A stretch of 64,000 nucleotides of DNA, taken from the NCBI GenBank assembly GCA_964251965.1, contig CAXULQ010000006.1:124001-188000 (forward strand), written 5' to 3'. Positions 51,542 through 60,806 of this stretch are shown here, one piece after another (position 1 is the first letter of the stretch; each line of letters opens with the position of its first letter). The translations under genes and the position numbers were made by a program. The stretch comes from Mucilaginibacter_A sp964251965 (GTDB lineage: Bacteria > Bacteroidota > Bacteroidia > Sphingobacteriales > Sphingobacteriaceae). The notes below the pieces were generated by a model. It was not told where the DNA came from. It did not search any database and was given only the letters and a program-made list of their open reading frames with translations.

Positions 51542-51657
51542 ATATTTCAATTTAAAACTATTGAGACGATTAAAAAAGAAAAAGCATCCTATACTGTAAA
51601 TAGATGCGTGAAATAAGAACGAAATTAAAGTAGGAGAAACGGTTTTAAAAAACAAAA

Positions 51658-51700
51658 ACCCGGTTTCATCATCCCATACGGGAGAGAGGATTTACCGGGT
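51658..51700 (-). terminator. Terminator-like two-tier hairpin
   Basis: Outer stem ACCCGGT (51658-51664) with ACCGGGT (51694-51700) enclosing a small hairpin TCCC-ATAC-GGGA (51672-51683). On the minus strand it is followed by TTTTTGTTTTTT. It would have ended transcripts of the gene now reduced to the stub at 51765-51842; a regulatory RNA leader is an alternative. Confidence 0.5.
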
Positions 51701-51764
51701 GTCGCATAGCAAATGTAAGGCTTTAAGTTGTAAAATTGTGAAACCCCCATACTTCTTTTACCAC

Positions 51765-51842
51765 CTATTTTTCATACATCACCGTCATCTTGGCAACTCG
51801 TTCTTCCAAAGATTCCATCGTCATTTTCTCGCGTAAACAATT
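51765..51842 (-). pseudogene. Gene stub 2 (C-terminal remnant)
   Basis: Minus-strand frame CLREKMTMESLEERVAKMTV then MYEK and stop, with no start or recognisable domain. It is about 270 bp from its shorter relative at 51494-51541. The duplicate ends suggest that a tandem pair of paralogues was deleted here. Parent family not recognised. Confidence 0.55.
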
Positions 51843-52209
51843 AACCAAAATCGGAATTCAGGGGTAATCTACTACTTGTCAATTCAAAAAGCAGAGAAAT
51901 CTTTTGTTGAACTATCGATAAAGAATATTCTCTATAGATTTGGTAGATTATTAAAAATATTTTTATGTTTGCGATATAATAACTGTAGTTCAATGAATAC
52001 CTCTTTACTTTTTAAAGGAAAAGTTTTTAAAAACAACTTCATATTTCTATCCCAAATAGAATGTATGATGTGCTGTTGTTGCAAATAACTTAAGGTTAAC
52101 TCGATTTAATGCAGTAACTCAAGGCATTTGGCTAAGGATATAACTGTAGCAATACCACTTTTAAAACAAGAATAAATTACAGGATGAAATAATTTGAACA
52201 CTATAAAAA

Positions 52210-52234
52210 AACCGGCAAGGAAGCCTTGCCGGTT
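52210..52234 (-). terminator. Leftward terminator
   Basis: Perfect 11-bp stem (AACCGGCAAGG with its complement at 52224-52234), 3-base loop, T run on the minus strand (52204-52210). No intact leftward gene now lies upstream of it, so it is an orphan. Confidence 0.75.
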
Positions 52235-52331
52235 CATATCATGAAAGATCCGTTCTGTAACGCCAATCACTTACTGATCTTCATTTCCAGCTTAAGCAAA
52301 TACGTAATAATTCACTAAAACCTTGTCAAAT

Positions 52332-55300
52332 ATGGAAATATTTATCCGTAGAACATATTATACTTTATCCCAAAAAACCCTCCTGTTAATACTGTTTTTA
52401 TCACCATTTTTTTCATCTGCCCAAACAGAACCGCCGGCAATTATTAATTCAACCTTAAACGGCCGTGTTTTGGATGCCGCAACCAAAGAACCTTTGCCCG
52501 GTGCCGTGGTCAGTATTTTGGGAACTACGCACTCGGTTGCTACTAACTCAGAAGGCCGTTTCAATTTTGTAACCGGGCAAAAATTCCCTTATACGTTGGT
52601 AATCCGCTTTATAGGGTTTGAAACGCAGGAAGTTGTTGCTACAGGAAGCCCGGTTGAAATACAGTTAAAAAGCGCAACCAAACAACTGAACGACGTAGTT
52701 GTTGTTGGTTACGGCACACAAACCCGGAAATCGTTAACAAGCGCTGTTTCTACCATTAAAGTAAATGAAGTAGTTGATAAACCAACGGCAACTTTCGAGC
52801 AGCAGTTGCAAGGTAAAGCTGCCGGATTGCAAATCAGTGCTTCTACCGGTGTTCCGGGCGATGCGATGTTTATCCGTATCCGCGGCACCACTTCTATCAA
52901 TGCCGGAAATGACCCTTTGTATGTGGTTGACGGCGTTTACATCAATAGTGGTTCGCTGCAATCCATTACCACGCAAGGCCAGGCCAATAACCCGCTGTCC
53001 GACATCAACCCAAACGATATTGAAAGCATTACCGTTTTGAAAGATGCCGATGCCACAGCAATTTACGGTGCACGTGCGGCAAACGGCGTTATCCTGATCA
53101 CCACCAAACGCGGAAAGTTAAACACCGCACCGAAAGTGAACCTCAATACTTATTTCGGCCTTGCCCGGGCACCAAAACTTTGGGAACTGGTTACCGGCCC
53201 GCAACATGCCGAACTGGTGAACGAAATGTACCGGAACAGCGAAGCAGATGCGGTTGCGGCCGGCAATACAGCTGCCATCAATACCTATAAATATGTTCCT
53301 TTCCGGGCAGCAACGGATAACCCTACAGCTTCCCCGGCACCGCGTGGCTTGCCACAAAACCTGCCTACTTATGACCGTTTGAGCAAGGCTTTCCGAACCG
53401 GTTTTCTTCAAAATTATGACCTGTCGATCTCCGGCGGAAACGATAAAACCACGTATTACATTGGCGGCGGCTGGAACAAGCAGCAAGCCGATTTAAGGAC
53501 GAATGATTTCAGAAGGGGTAGTTTTAAATTCAACCTCGACCAAAAAATCGGCAATATTTTCAGCGTTGGCACGAGCAATATCCTCACCCAAACTTACCGT
53601 ACCAATGCGCGCGTTGGCGATGGCCCGCAAGGCGGCGTTTTACAATCTGCCCTGCACACGCCAACTTATTTGCCGGAAGTTAATGCAGATGGCAGCCCGG
53701 CAAAATGGGCCGGTTTTGATAACCTGGATGTTTTGCTGAACTATACGGATATGCATTCCACCAGTAACCGCCTGATCAGTAATGTGTATGGCGAAGCAAA
53801 AATTACGCCCGACCTGAAATTCCGCACCAGCTGGAGCGTGGATTACAATACGTATAACGAGTTTCAATACTGGAACAGCCTGACCAATCTGGGTGCGGCC
53901 AATAAAAACCTGGGCACTTCGAGCATCTCCAACAACACCATCTGGACTAACGAGCAAACGCTTGCCTACAACAAAACTTTTGGCAAACATACTTTTGGCG
54001 CTTTGATCGGTAATTCGATACAGGGGACGGTTGCTGCAAATACACTGGCGCAGGGCACCAACTTCCCGAATGATTCTTTTGAGCTGATTGCTTCTGCCGC
54101 TACCACAACATCATCTTCCACAGAAACCAAATACAACCTGTCGTCGTTTTTCGGACGGGTAAATTACAATTACGCCAGTAAATATTATGCTGAGTTTAAC
54201 GTCCGTGCCGATGGTTCTTCCCGTTTTGGGACTAACCACCAGTGGGGCTATTTTCCTTCTGCGGGATTGGCCTGGCGCGTTAAAGAAGAATCGTTTTTGA
54301 AGGATGCTTCTTTTATCACTGATTTTAAGCTGCGCGGAAGTATCGGCATCACCGGAAACCAGAACGGTATTGGCGATTTTGCTTCCCGCGGATTGTGGGG
54401 CGCAGGTGCCAATTACCAGAACAATCCCGGTACGGTTGCCCAGCAATTGGCCAACCCGGATTTGAGATGGGAAAGTACGCGCCAAACCAACATCGGTTTA
54501 GACCTGAGTTTGTTTAACGACCGCTTAACCCTGAGCGGCGATATTTACGATAAATACACCAGCAACCTGCTGCTCAATACGCCGCTGGAATCATCTTCCG
54601 GGTTTACTTCGATCCTTACCAATGCCGGCGAAATGAGCAACAAAGGTTTTGAATTCAGCATCAGCAGTACCAATGTTAAGCTAAAGGATTTTAACTGGAC
54701 AACCAATTTTAACTTTTCCAGGAACGTTAATAAAATCGAGAAACTGCCTACGCCGGTTGTTGCCGCTTATGCTGCTGAACGGATGGTGCAAGGATTATCG
54801 ATGTACACTTTTTTTGTATATAAACAGCTTTATGTTGATCCGCAAACCGGGAATTCAGTTTATGATGATGCCAACCATGACGGCAAAATAAACTCCAGCG
54901 ATATTGAAGCCTACGGCAACGCGCTGCCCAAATTTACTGGCGGCTTAACCAATAATTTCAGCTTTAAAGGGTTTGACCTTTCTGCGTTTTTCAACTTCGT
55001 TTACGGCAACAAAGTTTATAACAACAACAATTACTTTTTAGAAGGCGGCGGAACCCGTGATGCCAACCGAGCGATGGACATTTACCAGTTAACGCGCTGG
55101 CAAAAACCGGGCGATATTACAGATATGCCGCGTTTATCGGCTTTGGGCCAAAATTATACGCTAAGCCCAACCAGCCGCAACATCGAGGATGGTTCTTTTA
55201 TCCGCCTAAATAGTGTAAACCTGGGTTATACCATCCCGAAAAGGATCACCCAAAAAGCAAAAATTTCTAACTTGCGAGTTTACGTAAGCGGAACAAACCT

Positions 55301-55433
55301 GGCGTTGTGGACGAAATACAAAGGCCCGGACCCGGAAATTAATGTGTCGTCTTCGGCTACGGTTTTGGGTTACGATCTCGGTACGCCGCCGATTCCGCGG
55401 ACTATACAAGTTGGGGCAAACATCACTTTCTAA
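52332..55433 (+). CDS. SusC/RagA-family TonB-linked outer-membrane transporter
   Basis: TonB-dependent outer-membrane importer of 1033 residues starting at the ATG at 52332 (a TTG three codons upstream extends the frame). Signal peptide with LLILFLSPFFSSAQ, carboxypeptidase-regulatory-like domain (LNGRVLDAATKEPLPGAVVS), SusC signature VVVGYGTQTRKSLTSAV, plug (FIRIRGTTSINAGNDPLYVV, ADATAIYGARAANGVILITT), and a barrel ending TIQVGANITF. The next gene is its SusD partner, and an S51 peptidase follows, so the cargo may be a peptide or polyamide and not a glycan (inference). Exact words lie at 52389 and 54304. Confidence 0.95.
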   Translation: MEIFIRRTYYTLSQKTLLLILFLSPFFSSAQTEPPAIINSTLNGRVLDAATKEPLPGAVVSILGTTHSVATNSEGRFNFVTGQKFPYTLVIRFIGFETQEVVATGSPVEIQLKSATKQLNDVVVVGYGTQTRKSLTSAVSTIKVNEVVDKPTATFEQQLQGKAAGLQISASTGVPGDAMFIRIRGTTSINAGNDPLYVVDGVYINSGSLQSITTQGQANNPLSDINPNDIESITVLKDADATAIYGARAANGVILITTKRGKLNTAPKVNLNTYFGLARAPKLWELVTGPQHAELVNEMYRNSEADAVAAGNTAAINTYKYVPFRAATDNPTASPAPRGLPQNLPTYDRLSKAFRTGFLQNYDLSISGGNDKTTYYIGGGWNKQQADLRTNDFRRGSFKFNLDQKIGNIFSVGTSNILTQTYRTNARVGDGPQGGVLQSALHTPTYLPEVNADGSPAKWAGFDNLDVLLNYTDMHSTSNRLISNVYGEAKITPDLKFRTSWSVDYNTYNEFQYWNSLTNLGAANKNLGTSSISNNTIWTNEQTLAYNKTFGKHTFGALIGNSIQGTVAANTLAQGTNFPNDSFELIASAATTTSSSTETKYNLSSFFGRVNYNYASKYYAEFNVRADGSSRFGTNHQWGYFPSAGLAWRVKEESFLKDASFITDFKLRGSIGITGNQNGIGDFASRGLWGAGANYQNNPGTVAQQLANPDLRWESTRQTNIGLDLSLFNDRLTLSGDIYDKYTSNLLLNTPLESSSGFTSILTNAGEMSNKGFEFSISSTNVKLKDFNWTTNFNFSRNVNKIEKLPTPVVAAYAAERMVQGLSMYTFFVYKQLYVDPQTGNSVYDDANHDGKINSSDIEAYGNALPKFTGGLTNNFSFKGFDLSAFFNFVYGNKVYNNNNYFLEGGGTRDANRAMDIYQLTRWQKPGDITDMPRLSALGQNYTLSPTSRNIEDGSFIRLNSVNLGYTIPKRITQKAKISNLRVYVSGTNLALWTKYKGPDPEINVSSSATVLGYDLGTPPIPRTIQVGANITF
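52389..52402 (-). repeat. 14-mer word, type B, exact
   Basis: In the SusC signal peptide, read as LILFLSP. Confidence 0.8.
54304..54317 (-). repeat. 14-mer word, type A, exact
   Basis: In the SusC barrel, read as DASFIT. A one-mismatch copy (ATGGTTCTTTTATC) is at 55189-55202. Confidence 0.8.
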
Positions 55434-55452
55434 ACTTTTTGAATACTTCGAA

Positions 55453-56814
55453 ATGAAAAAACTCATCTATATATTACCGGCCTTGCTTCTGCTTAACTCT
55501 TGCAAAAAGTTCCTGGAAGTTCAGCCGGAACTGCAGGTAGATCAATCACAAGCCATTATCAACGCCGGAACTGCCGGCACAGCCGTAAACGGTTTGTATA
55601 ACACGTTGGCAACCAACAATTATTACGGATCCAATTTCCCGGCCTTGTCTTATCTTTCTGCTGGCGATATCCAGTGGACAGGTTCCCAATCAGACCCAAG
55701 TGAAATTACCAAACACTTAACTTCTGCTACAAACGGTTATGTACAATCGGCATGGACAGCAATTTACAAAACCATTTCTTCTGCCAATTACATCATTGCA
55801 AAAGTACCGGCAGTGGCTGACCCGCTTTTACCGACTGCCACACGCAACCAGTATTTGGGCGAAGCTTATTTCATCCGCGCTTTGGCTTATTTTGACCTGG
55901 CGCGCGGCTGGGGTGGCGTGCAATTGATCCTCAGCCCAACCAATACGCCAACGGATAATACCGGCGTTCCGCGCAGCAGTCTGGCAGATACTTATGCGCA
56001 GGTTTTGAAAGATTTGAACGCCGCCGAACCATTACTCCCAACAACGGTAAATCGGAACAGGGCAACCCAGAGAACGGTTTGGGCCTTAAAAGCGCGGCTT
56101 TACCTTTACACCAAACAATGGGCTTTGGCAGAAGAATACGCTTCAAAAATAATCAGCGATACCCCAAATTATACTTTGGTTACGCCTTACAGTGCGTTTT
56201 TTGCTAACAGTGCGGTTGCCACGCCCGAATCTGTTTTTGAATTGGCGTACACCACATCCAACACCAACGGGCACAGCAACTGGTGGTTGCCACCAGCTTT
56301 AGGCGGAAGGCGCGAATGGGCACCTTCTGATGCTTTGGTTGCTTTATTAAACAATGCTGCAATTGGCGGCAACCGGAATGCGTTGATTGCACAAACCGCG
56401 CCTCCGGGAAATTTATGGTACGGCAAATTGTACTACCGCACGCCGGTTGGTACGGATCCTGCTTATGTAATCCGCGTAGCAGAACTGTATTTTATCCGGT
56501 CGGAAGCCAGGGCGCAGCAAGGCAATTTAACCGGTGCCAACAGTGCTTTATCAGATTTAAATGCGGTAAGAAGCCGTGCCGGTGTTGCCGCAAGCACCGC
56601 ATCAACCTTAGCTGATATTTTACTGGCCTTGGAAAAAGAACGCGAAGTAGAATTTCCGTTTGAAGCCGACCGCTGGTTTAATTTAGTGCGAACTGACCGC
56701 GCGCAAACCGTGCTTTCTTTACCGGATAAACATTTGTATTTGTTCCCGATACCGTACAACGAAACACTGGTTGACCCGCAATTAACCGGAGAAAACAGAA
56801 ACCCGGGCTATTAA
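55453..56814 (+). CDS. SusD/RagB-family surface lipoprotein
   Basis: Ligand-capturing partner of the SusC just upstream (19-bp gap). Start at 55453 (MKKLIYILPALLLLNSCKKF), chosen because it opens the lipoprotein signal with lipobox LLNSC (Cys17); 37 upstream codons in frame overlap susC and are not used. SusD features: FLEVQPELQVDQSQAIINAG, YLGEAYFIRALAYFDLARGW, and the C-terminal block with IRVAELYFIRSEARAQQGNL, ALEKEREVEFPFEADRWFNL and the final LTGENRNPGY. At 453 residues it is slightly short but complete. Confidence 0.93.
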   Translation: MKKLIYILPALLLLNSCKKFLEVQPELQVDQSQAIINAGTAGTAVNGLYNTLATNNYYGSNFPALSYLSAGDIQWTGSQSDPSEITKHLTSATNGYVQSAWTAIYKTISSANYIIAKVPAVADPLLPTATRNQYLGEAYFIRALAYFDLARGWGGVQLILSPTNTPTDNTGVPRSSLADTYAQVLKDLNAAEPLLPTTVNRNRATQRTVWALKARLYLYTKQWALAEEYASKIISDTPNYTLVTPYSAFFANSAVATPESVFELAYTTSNTNGHSNWWLPPALGGRREWAPSDALVALLNNAAIGGNRNALIAQTAPPGNLWYGKLYYRTPVGTDPAYVIRVAELYFIRSEARAQQGNLTGANSALSDLNAVRSRAGVAASTASTLADILLALEKEREVEFPFEADRWFNLVRTDRAQTVLSLPDKHLYLFPIPYNETLVDPQLTGENRNPGY

Positions 56815-56833
56815 TCCTCAAACAAAAAAGAAC

Positions 56834-57724
56834 ATGAAAAAAACATTGATAAAAACAGCATTTATTTTGCTGATCGCGTTCATCACCGGCCACGCAATCG
56901 CCCAAAACACTTCTTTTATCGGGCCGGAAAAAGGCACTTTAATTATTGTTGGCGGCGGGAACGTCGGGCCGGAAATCTGGGCCAAATTCGTGGAAAAAGC
57001 AGGCGGCACAAATGCTAAAATTATTTACGTGCCTACTGCCGGAGATGATTCTACCATCAATAAAAATAACTCTATTACGGTAAAAAAACTGAAAGAACTG
57101 GGCGTAAACAACATTACCGTTTTGCACACCCGCGACCCGAAAGTTGCCAACACCGAAGCATTTGTGGCACCGATCCGCCAGGCAACCGGTGTTTGGTTTG
57201 AAGGCGGCCGGCAATGGAAAATCGCAGATGCTTTCCTCGGCACACTTACCCAAAAAGAATTTAACGCTTTGCTGAACCGGGGCGGCGTAATCGGCGGAAC
57301 TTCTGCCGGTGCAACCATCCTGGGTTCCTATTTATTTCGGGGCGATACCAAAGGCAATACCATTTTAGTTGGAGATCATGTTCAGGGATTGGATTTTATC
57401 CACAATATAGCCATCGATCAGCATATTTTAAAACGCAACCGCCAGTTTGATCTGCCCAGCTTTATCAAAACACGCCCTGATTTATTAGGGATCGGGATTG
57501 ATGAAAGCACCGCAATCCTAGTACATCAAAATCAGTTTGAAGTGCTTGGCGTATCTTATGTTGCCATTTCCGACAGTAAACAGTTTGCTTCCGATGCTAA
57601 AAACCCTTCCGGAGAATCCGGCAATAACGGGCCGTTTTATTACCTGAAAAAAGGTGAAAAATTTGATCTGCTGAATAGGAAGCTGATTGCGCCTGCCAGA
57701 ACGCCTTTAACAAGCGCAAGATAA
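56834..57724 (+). CDS. Secreted cyanophycinase-like peptidase (S51)
   Basis: Serine exopeptidase family that cleaves beta-Asp-Arg bonds of cyanophycin or alpha-Asp dipeptides. Signal peptide 1-23 (ends AIA-Q), 296 residues. The nucleophile is S157 in GGVIGGTSAGATILGSY. Other family blocks are GTLIIVGGGNVG, IYVPTAGDDS, VWFEGGRQWKIADAF, and DFIHNIAIDQHILKRNRQ with the candidate catalytic His. Location directly after a susCD pair suggests hydrolysis of the imported or surface-bound ligand. Cyanophycin itself is only one possibility. An exact word lies in its signal peptide (56848). Confidence 0.88.
   Translation: MKKTLIKTAFILLIAFITGHAIAQNTSFIGPEKGTLIIVGGGNVGPEIWAKFVEKAGGTNAKIIYVPTAGDDSTINKNNSITVKKLKELGVNNITVLHTRDPKVANTEAFVAPIRQATGVWFEGGRQWKIADAFLGTLTQKEFNALLNRGGVIGGTSAGATILGSYLFRGDTKGNTILVGDHVQGLDFIHNIAIDQHILKRNRQFDLPSFIKTRPDLLGIGIDESTAILVHQNQFEVLGVSYVAISDSKQFASDAKNPSGESGNNGPFYYLKKGEKFDLLNRKLIAPARTPLTSAR
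56848..56861 (+). repeat. 14-mer word, type B, exact
   Basis: In the signal peptide of the S51 peptidase, read as LIKTAF. A one-mismatch type A copy (56907-56920) follows 46 bases later. Confidence 0.8.
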
Positions 57725-57761
57725 TACCAATAAAATCATCGCTAAAAGAAGCATTAAACTT

Positions 57762-59105
57762 ATGGGCGCATCAGCAAATCCACAAGCAAATATTGCTTGG
57801 AAAGATTACGAAAAGTTCACCTTCCGTTTCTTTTTCATTTACCTCATTTTACAGGCTTTCCCGCTGGATTGGAAATATTACCGATACCTGTTTTCCGTCA
57901 ACTGGCTGCACTTGCAATACAGCGATATTTTTAACATCACCCATTACCAGCCGCAGCTTTTTACCGGCGAACCTACCTTTAATAACTGGTTAATTTTATT
58001 TGCTGTTGCAGTTATCGGAGCTGTAATCTGTTCATTTTCAGATAAAAACACCAGTTCGTATAACACTTTATATTATGCGCTCCGGGTTTTGGTGCGTTAC
58101 CGGCTGGCCATTGGGATTATCGGTTACGGCATGATCAAGTTTTTCCCGTTGCAGGCGCCCTTTCCGTCCGTCAGCAACCTCAATACGTATTATGGCGATT
58201 TTTCCCGCTGGAAGTTATTTTCGCTGAGTTTAGGCGTTGTTCCCGGATACGAATCTTTTCTGGGTGCGGTCGAAATACTGGCCGGACTGCTTCTTTTATC
58301 ACGTAAAACTGCAACCATCGGTGCTGCCATCGTCATCTTTTTTACGGGGAACGTTTTCATGTCTAACCTGGCTTACGAAGGCGGCGAAACCGTTTACAGC
58401 CTGTATTTAATCGTGTTCGCTTTATTTTTGGTAGCTTTTGATGCCGAACGGATTTTCAGTTTATTTTCTTCGCAAAAACCGGTTGCGCCTAATTTTCTCA
58501 AACCTGTTTATCCGCAGCAATGGCAAATTGGGCGGTTAATTGTTAAAAGCTTGTTTATCTTTTTCTTCGTTTTTTTATATGGATTGAAAACTTATTCGGG
58601 TTATCAAAACCATCCGTACCAGTTTCCGCAAACAGCCGGGTTAAAAGGTGCAGCAGGGATTTATAACGTGAGCGAGTTCAGGGTCAATCAAAAAAACTTT
58701 CCTTATTCCGCAACTGATCCGCTGCGCTGGCAGGATGTGGTTTTCGAGAAATGGGCAACGATCAGCATCCGCAGCAACCAGCAAATTAAACCCGTTTTTA
58801 CCAATTCGGAAGTAATTTCTGCGGATGACAACAACCGTGATTATGAACTGGCCGGTTCTGGCGGAAGGCAATATTACAGTTACAAAATTGATTCTGTAAA
58901 CCACATTTTACAGCTTCAGAATAAAAATAAAAACTATCCGAACGATCAATTAACGCTGCACTACACTTCTTTTACGCCACAAAAATTGGTGCTCAGCGGC
59001 GTTAACCGGCAGCGCGATTCTGTTTATGCTATTTTAGACAGGATAGACAAAAAATACCTGATAAAAGAAGCATCCAAAGGCCGTACGCAGGCATTGAAAT
59101 TGTAA
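57762..59105 (+). CDS. DoxX/HTTM-like polytopic membrane protein, copy 1
   Basis: A 447-residue inner-membrane protein. About eight hydrophobic segments occupy residues 20-300 (FRFFFIYLILQAF, LILFAVAVIGAVIC, IGAAIVIFFTGNVFMSNLAY, SLFIFFFVFLYGL). A conserved core VLVRYRLAIGIIGYGMIKFF lies in a DoxX-like four-helix unit. The C-terminal about 140 residues are extramembrane (YNVSEFRVNQKNFPYS, RWQDVVFEKWATISIR). It is paralogous to the next gene throughout. Enzymatic function unknown. A one-mismatch word sits 7 bases before its ATG (57741-57754). Confidence 0.65.
   Translation: MGASANPQANIAWKDYEKFTFRFFFIYLILQAFPLDWKYYRYLFSVNWLHLQYSDIFNITHYQPQLFTGEPTFNNWLILFAVAVIGAVICSFSDKNTSSYNTLYYALRVLVRYRLAIGIIGYGMIKFFPLQAPFPSVSNLNTYYGDFSRWKLFSLSLGVVPGYESFLGAVEILAGLLLLSRKTATIGAAIVIFFTGNVFMSNLAYEGGETVYSLYLIVFALFLVAFDAERIFSLFSSQKPVAPNFLKPVYPQQWQIGRLIVKSLFIFFFVFLYGLKTYSGYQNHPYQFPQTAGLKGAAGIYNVSEFRVNQKNFPYSATDPLRWQDVVFEKWATISIRSNQQIKPVFTNSEVISADDNNRDYELAGSGGRQYYSYKIDSVNHILQLQNKNKNYPNDQLTLHYTSFTPQKLVLSGVNRQRDSVYAILDRIDKKYLIKEASKGRTQALKL
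59060..59073 (+). repeat. 14-mer word, type A, exact
   Basis: Near the end of copy 1 of the DoxX/HTTM-like gene, read as LIKEAS. Confidence 0.8.
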
Positions 59106-59124
59106 AACCTTAAATCTTAATTTA

Positions 59125-60753
59125 ATGGCAACTCAAATAAAAGGTACAGTCGAAACTTCGCAAAGTCCAAATCCTCCGCTCCTCGCTCCCGTTGAAACCT
59201 CGCAAAGTCCAACCTTTCCGCTCCCCGCTCCCACTTGGAACAACACTAAAAAAGTAGCTTTCCGCATTGCGTTTATCTTTTTTGTAATCATGTCGATCCC
59301 TTCGGGAGGCGAATGGTACAAAAATCTTTTTGGTTTGGATTGGGCGCATCTGCATTATCGCGATTTGTATGATGTAGCGCGTTTTCAGCCTGGTTACGTT
59401 CGTTTTAAAAATCCGGCTTACAATTTAATAGGTTACGCGGATTGGATTTTTGTGTTGCTGGTAGCTGTCGCCGGTGCGGCCATCTGGTCGGTTGCTGACC
59501 GTAAACGCAAGGAATACAACCTGTTATATTACTGGCTGCGTGTAATTGTGCGTTACCGAGCCGGTATCGGCATCATCGGTTTTGGTTTTACCAAGCTGAT
59601 GCCCACACAAATGCCTTATCCGTCGCTGGCTTTGCTGCACACCAATTTCGGCGATTTTACGGCGCAAAAAATCTACTGGCTTTCCATCGGTATCGTGCCC
59701 TGGTATCAGGTTTTTGCCGGCGTGGTAGAACTGGCTGCAGGGTTTTTGCTTTTCTTCCGGAAGACAACCACTTTAGGTGCCATTTTATTGATGGGCGCGC
59801 TGGGTGATATCACCTACGTTAACTTTGCGTACGATGGCGGCGTGCACGTTTACGCTTCGTATTTCGTGCTGTTTGCCGTTTTTTTAATTGCCTACGATGC
59901 ACCGCGCTTGTACAATTTGCTCATCCTGGAAAAATGGACAACTTCAATTCATTATTATCCTGCCTTAAAAGAAAACTGGCAGCGTTACGGCCGGATCGTT
60001 CTAAAAGTTGGAACGATTGTAATTTTTATGGGCGTATTGTTTTACGTGCAACTCATCAACTTCTGGTACGATCCATACAAACAACCAGCCATGAAAGGCG
60101 TAACACAATTGCGTGGTTATTACGATGTTACCGAATTTCGGGTGAATAATAAAATCATTCCGTACTCGCCGCTGGATTCTATCCGCTGGCAGGATGTTAC
60201 TTTTGAAAATTGGTCGACCTTAACTTTTAAAGTGAACAAACCTATTCGCTTAGATCTTTCTAACGGCGGCGGTTCGCCCATGCGCGACATCAACCGCACT
60301 TTTGAAATTACCGGGACTGCAGGTGGCCGTCGTGCTTTTTATTACGATGCCGATACTTCCAAACACATACTGTTTTTACAGGATAAAAATGTGGCTGCTT
60401 CCAGGAAACCAAGAAATGCGGACGGCAAACCTGCTGCCGAACCTAAAAAAGTACCGGTAAAAACAGCATTCGACAAGTTGTGGAAAAAGGAGTTTGCTGC
60501 AGCAAATATACCTGATGAAATTACCCGGATTGATGCACGCGGACTTTCTACCCGCCGGGCAAAAGGCATCCCGGAGGAACAAAAAGAAAAAGTTAAACGC
60601 AACCGGATGATTTTGCAATACCAAACGGCTGATGGCAAACATATTATTTTAACAGGTATTACAGATAAGCGTGATTCGCTTTATATTGTGCTCGATAAAT
60701 CAACCCGGAAACCGTTATTAACCGAAAGCAAATTACAGGCAGGAAAGTATTAG
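59125..60753 (+). CDS. DoxX/HTTM-like polytopic membrane protein, copy 2
   Basis: A 542-residue paralogue of the preceding product: VIVRYRAGIGIIGFGFTKLM matches its core, and YDVTEFRVNNKIIPYSPLDS with RWQDVTFENWSTLTFK matches its C-terminal domain. It is 95 residues longer because of an N-terminal Pro-rich leader built from two tandem 42-bp units (59149-59232) and a Lys/Arg-rich insertion near residues 425-490. Same strand, 19-bp gap after copy 1. The tandem pair may form a heteromer. Function unknown. Confidence 0.65.
   Translation: MATQIKGTVETSQSPNPPLLAPVETSQSPTFPLPAPTWNNTKKVAFRIAFIFFVIMSIPSGGEWYKNLFGLDWAHLHYRDLYDVARFQPGYVRFKNPAYNLIGYADWIFVLLVAVAGAAIWSVADRKRKEYNLLYYWLRVIVRYRAGIGIIGFGFTKLMPTQMPYPSLALLHTNFGDFTAQKIYWLSIGIVPWYQVFAGVVELAAGFLLFFRKTTTLGAILLMGALGDITYVNFAYDGGVHVYASYFVLFAVFLIAYDAPRLYNLLILEKWTTSIHYYPALKENWQRYGRIVLKVGTIVIFMGVLFYVQLINFWYDPYKQPAMKGVTQLRGYYDVTEFRVNNKIIPYSPLDSIRWQDVTFENWSTLTFKVNKPIRLDLSNGGGSPMRDINRTFEITGTAGGRRAFYYDADTSKHILFLQDKNVAASRKPRNADGKPAAEPKKVPVKTAFDKLWKKEFAAANIPDEITRIDARGLSTRRAKGIPEEQKEKVKRNRMILQYQTADGKHIILTGITDKRDSLYIVLDKSTRKPLLTESKLQAGKY
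59149..59232 (+). repeat. In-frame tandem repeat, 2 x 42 bp
   Basis: Units 59149-59190 and 59191-59232 share the start GT(C/T)GAAAC(T/C)TCGCAAAGTCC and the end CGCTCCC. They are translated as VETSQSPNPPLLAP and VETSQSPTFPLPAP in front of the membrane domain. Similar CGCTCTCCGCTCC sequence occurs in the intergenic gap near 62275, which hints at an intergenic-repeat origin. Confidence 0.7.
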
Positions 60754-60806
60754 TTTTTATTGAAAATGGATTGATGTTGAAGAAAAAACAGTGCTAAAAG
60801 AAGCAA

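Larger units (their letters stand above)
51458..52331. other. Gene-poor stretch of 874 bp
   Basis: No convincing complete gene. It holds two decayed copies of one gene end (51494-51541 and 51765-51842), a terminator-like structure between them (51658-51700), a strong leftward terminator (52210-52234), an exact word (51481-51494) and a one-mismatch word (51749-51762). A 70-codon frame at 51876-52088 has no recognisable features. This is debris left by gene loss or rearrangement. Confidence 0.7.

Noticed and set aside
51876..52088. A 70-codon plus-strand frame in the gene-poor stretch
   Set aside because: Composition is Leu/Phe/Ser/Cys-rich as expected of random AT-rich DNA, with no signal, motif or ribosome-binding context; not called.
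33352..59073. The 14-mer word as a by-product of a common peptide
   Set aside because: It is read in several frames as unrelated peptides (IKEA, DKRS, ASFI, LLLS) and eight of 21 exact copies are between genes or at gene edges.
60793..60806. The 14-mer word as a ribosome-binding site
   Set aside because: AGAAG precedes a start at 57762 and 60807, but most copies lie inside genes, after stops or on the strand opposite to the gene, so this cannot explain the family.
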